NCBI GenBank assembly: GCA_902783445.1
Contig: CACZQX010000023.1
Coordinates: 1-13,093, forward strand
Reading direction: 5' to 3'
DNA: 13,093 nucleotides
Source of the DNA: an uncultured Lachnospiraceae bacterium
GTDB taxonomy: Bacteria; Bacillota; Clostridia; Lachnospirales; Lachnospiraceae
The notes under the pieces were generated by a model. That model was not told where the DNA came from and ran no database searches. It saw only the letters and a program-made list of their open reading frames with translations. The translations under genes were made by a program, and so were the position numbers. Shown one piece after another: positions 7,338 to 13,093 of this stretch; position 1 is the stretch's first letter; the number at the start of each line of letters is the position of its first letter.

Positions 7338-9287
7338 TTATGATTTTTTTGCTTTGCTTGTGACTTTTTTGCCGCTTGATTTTACACTGTCGGTCTTTTT
7401 AGGCAAGGCTGCTTTTCTTTTAAGGACAATACCTCCGATTGGCGGAATGGTAAGTTTTAAGCCATTTTTTTGTCCGTGCCAGTTACCTTTTTCGCTTTTG
7501 ATCTCTCCGTGGTCTCCCTGACCGCTGCCGCCGTAAAGCTCGTCATCGGAATTAAATATAACCTCGTAGACACCGCTTCTTGGAATTCCCACATAATAAC
7601 CCGTGTATGTGGTCGGAGTGAAATTGATAACCACTATCAAATCGTCCTTTGGCTGCTTGCCCTTTCTTATATATGATAAAATCGATTGCTCGTTGTTATC
7701 CGCATCAATCCAGCTAAAGCCTTCCCATGTGTAGGATTTTTGCCACAAGGCTTTTTCGTCTTTGTAAAAATGATTAATGGCCTTAATAAAGTCTTGGTGT
7801 TTTTTGTGAGCTTCGAATTTTTCCGGTAAAAACCATTCCAAAGACTCGTAGTAGCGCCATTCGATAAATTCGGCGATTTCGTTGCCCATAAAATTAAGTT
7901 TTGCCCCCGGATGAGTCATTTGATAAAGAGCCAAAGCTCTTAAGCCCGCAAATTGTCGCCAATAATCTCCCGGCATTCTGCGAATCAAAGAACACTTGCC
8001 GTGAACCACTTCGTCATGAGAGAGGGCCAATATAAAGTTTTCATTAAAGGTATACATCATGGAAAATGTTAGAAGGGTATGATTTCCCGGTCGAAACGGA
8101 AAATCCGTCTGCATATAATGCAGAGTATCGTTCATCCACCCCATGTCCCATTTGTAGTGAAAACCGAGTCCCCCATCTTCCGGCGGATAAGTAACCATCG
8201 GCCATGCGGTGCTTTCTTCAGCCACCATCATGATATCCGGATGGGAAATACCTATGTTTTTGTTTAAATTTTGTACAAAAGCAATGGCATCCAAATCTTC
8301 TTCCGTGCCGTTTTTGTTAAATACCTTGTCCTTTTTATTATCAACGCCGAAGTTTAAGTAAAGCATGCTGGTTACGCCATCCACCCTAATGCCGTCCGCA
8401 TGATATTTCTCCAGCCAAAAATGCGCATTTGACAAAAGGAATGAGCAAACCTGCCCCTTGCCGAAATCGAACTTGCAAGTTCCCCATTGAGGATGCTCTC
8501 CTTTTTCAAAAAGCTTGCTTCCGTCAAAGCGGTAAAGCCCGTGCTCATCCTTGCAAAAATGCCCCGCCGGCCAGTCCAAGATAACTCCGATTTTGTTTTT
8601 ATGGAAGCTATCCACCAAATACATAAAATCCTTTGGTTCACCGTATCTGGCGGTCGGTGCGAAATAGCCCGTAGTCTGATATCCCCAAGATCCCTCGAAA
8701 GGATGCTCCATAACAGGCAGCATTTCCACATGAGTGTATCCCATATCCACAACATATTTAACCAGCTCGTCGGCCATTTCTTTGTATGTTTGGTATTCGC
8801 CTTCTTCGTTGCGGCTCCAAGACCCCAAATGGACTTCGTAGATGTTTAAAGGATTTTCCATGTGATTGGTCTTGGCTCTTGCATTCATCCATCTCTTGTC
8901 CGACCATTTATAGCCTTCAATGTCGTAGAGAGCCGAAGCCGTGTTGGGCGCAACTTCCGCATAAAATGCGTAAGGGTCCGCTTTGAAAACTTTCTTTCCT
9001 TTTTTGTCCGTTATCAAATACTTATATATGTCGCCTTCCTTAACACCCGGCATTTTAATTCCCCAAAACTCGCCACTTTCATCGTGTGTCATAGGATTGG
9101 CATTTTCATCCCATTCGTTAAAATCTCCCACCAGGTGTACGGATTTGGCATTTGGTGCCCAAAGCACAAATTGGTACCCAACCCCATCTTCGTCATTGAA
9201 GGGATGCGCACCTAATTTTTGGTAACTTTGATTCCAAGTACCCTCTTTAAATAAATATACTTCTTCTTGTCCGGGAAATTCGATCAT
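7338..9287 (-). CDS. glgB: 1,4-alpha-glucan branching enzyme (GH13_9 type with CBM48)
   Basis: This 649-residue GlgB cuts alpha-1,4-glucan chains and reattaches them through alpha-1,6 bonds. The N-terminal CBM48 domain (about 25-125) contains FVLWAPNAKSVHLVGDFNEWD. The GH13 barrel follows (about 147-500). Region I is DWPAGHF (238-244). Region II is GIRVDGVTSMLY (299-310) with nucleophile D303. Region III is AEEST (356-360) with acid/base E357, and region IV is LSHDEVVHGK (422-431) with transition-state stabiliser D425. A C-terminal all-beta domain ends near 622. Two oddities stand out. Region I departs from the usual DWVP(A/G)HF, and a lysine-rich tail (about 623-649) follows the domain. The ATG at 9287 has AAAAGGGG about 11 nt upstream. 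It is the first gene of the glg operon, behind the promoter at 9406-9436. Confidence 0.96.
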   Translation of the reverse strand: MIEFPGQEEVYLFKEGTWNQSYQKLGAHPFNDEDGVGYQFVLWAPNAKSVHLVGDFNEWDENANPMTHDESGEFWGIKMPGVKEGDIYKYLITDKKGKKVFKADPYAFYAEVAPNTASALYDIEGYKWSDKRWMNARAKTNHMENPLNIYEVHLGSWSRNEEGEYQTYKEMADELVKYVVDMGYTHVEMLPVMEHPFEGSWGYQTTGYFAPTARYGEPKDFMYLVDSFHKNKIGVILDWPAGHFCKDEHGLYRFDGSKLFEKGEHPQWGTCKFDFGKGQVCSFLLSNAHFWLEKYHADGIRVDGVTSMLYLNFGVDNKKDKVFNKNGTEEDLDAIAFVQNLNKNIGISHPDIMMVAEESTAWPMVTYPPEDGGLGFHYKWDMGWMNDTLHYMQTDFPFRPGNHTLLTFSMMYTFNENFILALSHDEVVHGKCSLIRRMPGDYWRQFAGLRALALYQMTHPGAKLNFMGNEIAEFIEWRYYESLEWFLPEKFEAHKKHQDFIKAINHFYKDEKALWQKSYTWEGFSWIDADNNEQSILSYIRKGKQPKDDLIVVINFTPTTYTGYYVGIPRSGVYEVIFNSDDELYGGSGQGDHGEIKSEKGNWHGQKNGLKLTIPPIGGIVLKRKAALPKKTDSVKSSGKKVTSKAKKS

Positions 9288-9310
9288 ATATTTTAAAACC
9301 CCTTTTCAGC

Positions 9311-9331
9311 TCAGACAGTTAATTTGTCTGA
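9311..9331 (-). promoter_or_regulatory. RNA hairpin just upstream of the glgB ribosome binding site
   Basis: On the minus strand TCAGACA and TGTCTGA can pair in a 7-bp stem around a 7-nt loop, ending 8 nt before the GGGG of the glgB Shine-Dalgarno (9299-9302). No U-run follows, so it is not an intrinsic terminator. It could protect the 5' end of the coding region or tune glgB translation, which is inference only. Confidence 0.45.
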
Positions 9332-9366
9332 TATTTACTACATCACAACCAGAAATGCAAATATCA
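9329..9366 (-). promoter_or_regulatory. Second leader hairpin, partly exclusive with the one at 9311-9331
   Basis: TGATATTT (minus strand, 9359-9366) can pair with AAATATCA (9329-9336) in an 8-bp AT-rich stem with a 22-nt loop. Three bases (9329-9331) are shared with the downstream hairpin, so the full stems cannot both form. The stem is weak and I recognise no known riboswitch class here. Confidence 0.3.
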
Positions 9367-9405
9367 CATTTTTCCACAAAATTATTACCCTTAGAATATA
9401 TTAAA

Positions 9406-9436
9406 ATTATACCACAAATTTGTGTAATTATGTAAA
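9406..9436 (-). promoter_or_regulatory. Sigma-A-type promoter of the glg operon
   Basis: The minus strand has a perfect -10 TATAAT (9406-9411) preceded by the extended -10 dinucleotide (TGG before TATAAT). TTTACA (9431-9436) matches the -35 consensus at 5 of 6 positions. The spacer is 19 bp, long but tolerable with an extended -10. Transcription would start near 9399, giving a leader of about 110 nt before glgB. This is the only convincing promoter in the window. Confidence 0.75.
9413..9424. repeat. 12-bp perfect palindrome inside the glg promoter (operator candidate)
   Basis: CACAAATTTGTG is a perfect inverted repeat lying entirely between the -35 and -10 of the glg promoter, one base from the -10. 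A dimeric regulator bound there would block RNA polymerase. It is not a CcpA cre site (no central CG) and lacks the Rex layout TTGTGAnnnnnnTCACAA. The regulator is unknown. Confidence 0.5.
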
Positions 9437-9441
9437 AAAGA

Positions 9442-9510
9442 TTAGTCAATCTCTATAATTTCGTCGTCTTGAGCCTCTTCCTTTGGCTTTTTCTCAGCAT
9501 TTTCAAGCTT
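9442..9510 (-). other. In-frame charged extension after the stop of the 822-residue membrane protein
   Basis: Directly after the TAA at 9511-9513, the same frame runs 22 sense codons to a second TAA at 9442-9444. The reading is KLENAEKKPKEE followed by AQDDEIIEID. It is rich in Lys, Glu and Asp and continues the acidic style of the annotated end (KQTEEDIED). It has no start codon or ribosome binding site of its own. It looks like the former C-terminal end of the upstream gene, and it stops 5 bp before the glg -35 element. Confidence 0.55.
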
Positions 9511-11979
9511 TTAATCTTCAATATCTTCTTCTGTTTGCTTTGATATACGCATGTTTGCAAGCAACATAAACACAACTAAAATGCAGGCGGACGCGGCAGT
9601 GCAAATTAGTGCTTCTTTGAAATAAGGATATTCAAAAGTTATTTTTGTTTTGCCTTTGTCCGCAACTAACATATTGTTATCTTCGTAAATTGCGCTATCG
9701 GATACAAAGTTCTTATGATAAGAAAGGCCCGTATTTACCCTATCATAGTCAGATTCTATCAAAATCGAGTTTTGTTTTATGTCAACCTTTATCGGTGTTA
9801 TGTTTTCAAGAGGAAGGGCATTTTGCTTGATATTTAAAAGAGAAGCAAAATACTTTTCAATCCCAGCATCTTTTGTGTGTGCCAAATAACGAGGCAAATC
9901 GGCGCCGATTACAAGAATGTTTTCATTCTTCAAATAACCGCACACCGCAAGCTCGCTGCCCATTTGCTCCACTTTTGCCTCTATTTCCATAAGTCCCACG
10001 ATATATACGCCGCTCCAGCTATCTATATTCAAAACTTCGCTTTGATAAAAGCTTCCGCTGTTAGTCAGAAGTTTCGGAAAACCGTCTTCAAAAGTTACTT
10101 TTTTAAATAATGATCCAAGAAAAACTCTTTTGTCATTAATTGTTTCTGCAGGAACACCGTCCGCACTTATAACAATCTTTACTCCCGATTCGCTGAGTTT
10201 CAAAACCAACTCTTCCGCAAGAGATTTGCTGTCATATTCAAAGCCCGCAAGGTAGATTAAATCGTAATTTTTAAGTTCCTCAAAAGAATAGTCGTTTAGG
10301 TTGTCGGATGAGCTGTCCTTAATTGTCGGATAAAGCATGGTGATGTAATCGGCCTCATCTCCTATAGCAATTGCATTAAATTCGCTTGTCACTCCCCAAT
10401 GCTCATACTCAATGCCCAAAAGGTCGTAGAGCCTATAGTCGCTGTTTGCAAAATACAAATCATAACCTGAAGCTTTTGCCCCATCGTCCAGCTTTTTCAA
10501 AGCCGCTTCATCCATGCCTTGCACATTAACAAGTACGGTATCGCAGCCAAGCTGCAATGTTCTGTCAAAGAGGTAAAGGTAATTTCCCCCACTTAATGCT
10601 TTGATAAGCCGCTTGATATTTGCAGCTTCTTCACTTGGGATATTTTTTGAATCGTAGATTAAATCGATCTTTTCTGCCGTATCCGATGCAAAAAACGCTT
10701 TTTCAAAATCCGATTGATTCTCTCCGATATAGCAAAGTCTTTGATTTGTAATAACCCGAGCTTCATCCAAAAGAAAGCTTTTTTCAAGCTCTTTAACTTG
10801 CTCATCTGCTTTTTCGGCCCCCGGATTTGCATAAATCAAGCCATAAGACGGGATGATATCAATGGCCAGCAAAATTGCAAAAATCACCACAAATGGCTTT
10901 TTAAGGCTGTCCCATTGTAAGAAACTCATAAGCACAAAGCACAAAGCCACAGATGTAAATTTAAGCATCAAAACATTATCCCAATAAGGGATTTTTAACA
11001 TAAATTTGTAGATGACATCCACGGAAAGTGCAAGCATCGCTATGGCGATTATAAATCCGGCTTTTGTTTTTCTGTAGCCGAAGCATATTCCGAAAATTGC
11101 GATTATTGCCGCCGCCAAGCCAAAGTAAAAAACATCTCCGCCCTCACCGAGTCTGTTAAGAGGGTTAATCATAGTTAATAAATCATCATAGCCGCTTCCT
11201 AAGCTTTCGGTATTATGGGCATTCTCCACCGCACCGAAAACAGAAGGAATCCACCAGATTCCTACAAGACCCGCACCAAGCACAAGAGAAAACAAAATGC
11301 GCATATTGTCCCCAAAGCGCTTGCTTACTATCATGTCAACTATCAGATATATTAAAAGAATTCCGCTCACAACCACAGAAAAATAGAAATCACAAAGAAA
11401 CAATACGGCAAAAAATATGCTTGTAATCAGCAAGAATTTAACTTTCCTTGTTTTGAAAAATTCATAAATTCCGAATAAAACGAGAGGTAAAAAGACCATA
11501 GCCACGGATAAGGATAAATTACCTTCAGAGAACAGCATGTAAAGATTATTTGGCATAAAGAACCACAAGATGCCGATTATAAGGCCCAAAACATGCCTTT
11601 TTGTTTTAAAGCCGATTACAAACCAAATAATGGCACCGGCAAAGAAAATAAGGCCCACAAAAATAACATAGGACGCCATATTATAGTCGGCGAAAAGTCT
11701 TGCCAAAGCTTCGCAAGCCGTGAAAATATAAGCAGGCAAAGGTGCGCCGTATCTTAAAATTTCCACGCCGCCGTTGATTGCAGCATCATAGGAAGGATAG
11801 AGATTTCCATCCATTATGTTATTTAATACAAATTGTCCGCGATAAATATGATAGAATGTGTCGCTTCCGCTAGGAATCAAGGCATATTTTTCCACAATAT
11901 ACATAAGTCCCAATGCCAGAGCTCCACATAAAACAATCGCAATAACACAATAGAAAAACCATGTTATTTTTCTATGCAT
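9511..11979 (-). CDS. Polytopic membrane protein, GT-C-like, PTPS-related family
   Basis: This 822-residue protein has a TM segment at about 6-28 and then an extracytoplasmic loop with GSDTFYHIYRGQF (38-50) and an NGGVEILRYGAPLPAY stretch (69-84). About ten more TM segments lie between 100 and 383. A soluble region of about 400 residues (385-785) is probably extracytoplasmic, and a last TM spans about 788-808 before a short charged tail. An acidic residue (D40) in the first outside loop followed by many helices is typical of GT-C glycosyltransferases. The pattern resembles the PTPS-related membrane proteins (Pfam PF10131) of Firmicutes, whose biochemical role is not established. The segment YDLIYLAGFEYDSKSLAEE (572-590) to about 630 looks like a Rossmann or amidotransferase-like fold. 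Start ATG 11979 has GAAGGG 9 nt upstream. The TAA may be premature (see 9442-9510). The family call is from memory of pattern, not a search. Confidence 0.7.
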   Translation of the reverse strand: MHRKITWFFYCVIAIVLCGALALGLMYIVEKYALIPSGSDTFYHIYRGQFVLNNIMDGNLYPSYDAAINGGVEILRYGAPLPAYIFTACEALARLFADYNMASYVIFVGLIFFAGAIIWFVIGFKTKRHVLGLIIGILWFFMPNNLYMLFSEGNLSLSVAMVFLPLVLFGIYEFFKTRKVKFLLITSIFFAVLFLCDFYFSVVVSGILLIYLIVDMIVSKRFGDNMRILFSLVLGAGLVGIWWIPSVFGAVENAHNTESLGSGYDDLLTMINPLNRLGEGGDVFYFGLAAAIIAIFGICFGYRKTKAGFIIAIAMLALSVDVIYKFMLKIPYWDNVLMLKFTSVALCFVLMSFLQWDSLKKPFVVIFAILLAIDIIPSYGLIYANPGAEKADEQVKELEKSFLLDEARVITNQRLCYIGENQSDFEKAFFASDTAEKIDLIYDSKNIPSEEAANIKRLIKALSGGNYLYLFDRTLQLGCDTVLVNVQGMDEAALKKLDDGAKASGYDLYFANSDYRLYDLLGIEYEHWGVTSEFNAIAIGDEADYITMLYPTIKDSSSDNLNDYSFEELKNYDLIYLAGFEYDSKSLAEELVLKLSESGVKIVISADGVPAETINDKRVFLGSLFKKVTFEDGFPKLLTNSGSFYQSEVLNIDSWSGVYIVGLMEIEAKVEQMGSELAVCGYLKNENILVIGADLPRYLAHTKDAGIEKYFASLLNIKQNALPLENITPIKVDIKQNSILIESDYDRVNTGLSYHKNFVSDSAIYEDNNMLVADKGKTKITFEYPYFKEALICTAASACILVVFMLLANMRISKQTEEDIED

Positions 11980-12002
11980 AACAAACGTCCCTTCTTTAAT
12001 AC

Positions 12003-12030
12003 ATAATAGTCCTACAATTCTTTAGTTAAA
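12003..12030 (-). promoter_or_regulatory. Weak promoter candidate for the 822-residue membrane protein
   Basis: In the 89-bp gap after the channel gene the minus strand shows TATTAT (12003-12008) as a -10 and TTTAAC (12025-12030) as a poor -35, 16 bp apart. The -10 matches 5 of 6 positions, the -35 only 3 of 6. No terminator separates the two genes, so read-through from the channel operon is equally possible. Confidence 0.3.
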
Positions 12031-12068
12031 TTTTACTACAAACCCCTCAAAATATCCATTAATCAATA

Positions 12069-12791
12069 CTATTTTTCATACTTGGTTTTTTTACGTCGAA
12101 TCTCTTCCATATAGGCCGCGGTAATAATACCGGATGGCAAAGCTATGATTGCCACGCCCATAAGAGCTGAAATCATGGTTAACAGCTGTCCCTGCGGGGT
12201 CGCCGGTGCGATATCGCCATAACCTATGGTGGTTATGGATACGGTTGCCCAATAAAGGGCTTCAAAGAAGTTGTCGAAAAGATCAGGCTCCAGTTGGAAT
12301 ATTACCAAAGCACAAACCGCTATGTAAACAAGCGCAAGTACAAGTACCGCTGCCAGCTCTTTTCGTACCTTTTTTAGGACGTTTGTTATTGACACCATTG
12401 TCTTTGAATATCTTATAAGCTTGAATACTCGTAATATTCTGAAGAGACGGAAGTATCCAAAAATAGCTACATGCGGAAAGAATATGCTTAAAATCGGCAC
12501 AACACTTAAAAGGTCGATAATAGCCATAGGCGTAAATACATAGTAAATATATGCTTTGTAGGATTTAACGCCCATTTTGTAGTCGGACGTAACGATTCTT
12601 AGGGCATAATCCACCGCAAAGATAAGAGCGGTTGCAAGATCGATATATATCATATATCTGTTTTCGTGCTTAACCGTTAAAGGAATAAGGCCCACTATTA
12701 TGGCCACAAAAATCATTATATCGTAAGCCTTGCTGGCTTTGTCGTTTTTCCCGGATGCTTCTACGATTTCGTAGATCCTTTTTTTATTCAC
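12069..12791 (-). CDS. Voltage-gated-type K+ channel, six TM (Ion_trans family)
   Basis: This 240-residue protein has the full layout of a Kv-like channel monomer, which would form a tetramer in the cytoplasmic membrane: S1 about 23-40, S2 47-67, S3 84-102, S4 111-130, S5 147-166, pore loop and S6 201-228. S4 carries six basic residues at every third position (R115, R118, R121, K124, R127, K130), the mark of a voltage sensor. The selectivity filter TTIGYGD (187-193) specifies K+, and S6 has an LPSG hinge (218-221). The cytoplasmic C-terminus is short and basic, without an RCK/TrkA domain. It starts with GTG at 12791, preceded by a GGGGGAG ribosome binding site, 12 bp after a small membrane protein gene. 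Gating and physiological role are inferred only from the family. Confidence 0.95.
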   Translation of the reverse strand: MNKKRIYEIVEASGKNDKASKAYDIMIFVAIIVGLIPLTVKHENRYMIYIDLATALIFAVDYALRIVTSDYKMGVKSYKAYIYYVFTPMAIIDLLSVVPILSIFFPHVAIFGYFRLFRILRVFKLIRYSKTMVSITNVLKKVRKELAAVLVLALVYIAVCALVIFQLEPDLFDNFFEALYWATVSITTIGYGDIAPATPQGQLLTMISALMGVAIIALPSGIITAAYMEEIRRKKTKYEK

Positions 12792-12803
12792 TTTATGCTC
12801 CCC

Positions 12804-12959
12804 CTATAAATTAGCTATTGCACCTACCGCAAGAAAAACCAAGCCTGCGATTACCACAACACAAATGGTAATAACCACTCCGCCCATTATATCTCTTTTC
12901 TCGACGATTCCGCTATCCATGATTAATTCTTCATGTTTTTTGTTATTCTTCTTTCTCAT
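12804..12959 (-). CDS. Small single-pass membrane protein (51 aa), unknown function
   Basis: The ATG at 12959 opens 51 codons ending in TAG at 12804-12806. The N-terminal half is strongly basic and polar (MRKKNNKKHEELIMD), then GIVEKRDIM leads into one hydrophobic helix (about 26-50, GGVVITICVVVIAGLVFLAV). The positive-inside rule places the N-terminus in the cytoplasm. A GGGG site lies 6 nt upstream. An in-frame ATG at 12971 would add four residues (MGLK) but has no ribosome binding site. The stop lies 12 bp before the GTG of the K+ channel gene and overlaps that gene's upstream region, so the two are almost certainly co-transcribed and perhaps translationally coupled. I recognise no family. 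A channel-associated subunit is one possibility, a leader protein another. Confidence 0.65.
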   Translation of the reverse strand: MRKKNNKKHEELIMDSGIVEKRDIMGGVVITICVVVIAGLVFLAVGAIANL

Positions 12960-12971
12960 CTTTAACCCCAT

Positions 12972-13093
12972 TTTATATGCGGCTTTAATTTCCCCGTTTT
13001 ACCGCTTAATTTTCATCTTATAAAAACATAATATCTTCTTAAATTTAAGATTTTTTTAACACAAAGTGAACAATTTGTAAAAAAGCGCTATAC
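12972..13093 (-). other. AT-rich leader of the small protein/K+ channel pair
   Basis: This stretch has no reading frame of use beyond tiny ones. A TATTAT hexamer (13028-13033, minus strand) could be a -10, but only an A-run lies at the -35 distance, so I do not call a promoter. A true promoter may lie beyond the window. Confidence 0.4.
13037..13050. repeat. 14-bp perfect palindrome upstream of the channel operon
   Basis: TCTTAAATTTAAGA is a perfect inverted repeat without a spacer, next to the TATTAT hexamer. It could be an operator, but AT-only palindromes arise by chance in such sequence. Confidence 0.35.

Noticed and set aside
12040..12071. Hairpin after the K+ channel gene as a terminator
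   Set aside because: Only a 6-bp AT-only stem (AAAATA/TATTTT) can form and no U-tract follows.
13058..13078. Rex-like operator (TTGTTCAC...GTGTTAA on the minus strand)
   Set aside because: The half-sites do not form the inverted repeat required for Rex binding.
13076..13093. Possible CcpA cre-like site (AAAAAAGCGCTATAC)
   Set aside because: Only the core around CG fits; the outer TG and CA of the cre consensus are absent.

Overview
The window is 13.1 kb of moderately AT-rich DNA in which every gene I can support is on the minus strand, so transcription runs from high to low coordinates. The content suggests a Clostridia-type Firmicute, most likely Lachnospiraceae-like. The reasons are a paired GlgC/GlgD ADP-glucose pyrophosphorylase, a compact glg operon, purine-rich Shine-Dalgarno sites of the GGAGG/GGGG type, and a large membrane protein resembling the '6-pyruvoyl-tetrahydropterin synthase-related' proteins common in that group. 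The taxonomic call is an inference.

Layout in order of transcription. (1) 12960-13093: AT-rich leader with a 14-bp perfect palindrome and no convincing promoter. (2) 12804-12959: a 51-residue single-pass membrane protein too short for usual gene calling. (3) 12069-12791: a six-TM voltage-gated-type K+ channel that begins 12 bp after the small gene. (4) 9511-11979: an 822-residue polytopic protein with a GT-C-like N-terminal half, a large presumed extracytoplasmic domain and one C-terminal TM. Its stop codon is followed in frame by 22 more charged codons, so it may be a recently shortened gene. (5) 9288-9436: a clear promoter and about 110 nt of leader for the glycogen operon. A 12-bp palindrome sits between the -35 and -10, and two partly exclusive RNA hairpins lie upstream of the glgB start. 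(6) 1-9287: glgB, glgP, glgC, glgD, glgA and a GH13 alpha-glucan hydrolase that is cut by the window edge.

The glg genes form a whole synthesis-and-degradation cycle. GlgC/GlgD make ADP-glucose, GlgA extends alpha-1,4 chains, and GlgB adds alpha-1,6 branches. GlgP releases glucose-1-phosphate. The last gene lacks a signal peptide and probably hydrolyses or debranches dextrins inside the cell. Spacings of 1, 2, 18, 27 and 50 bp and good ribosome binding sites support one polycistronic message. No intrinsic terminator, RNA gene, IS element or CRISPR array was seen.

I see no wholly unknown multi-gene system. The parts most worth a second look are the interrupted C-terminal tail of the 822-residue protein, the small membrane protein coupled to the K+ channel, the palindrome inside the glg promoter, an altered catalytic region I in GlgB, and the cytosolic GH13 enzyme at the operon end.
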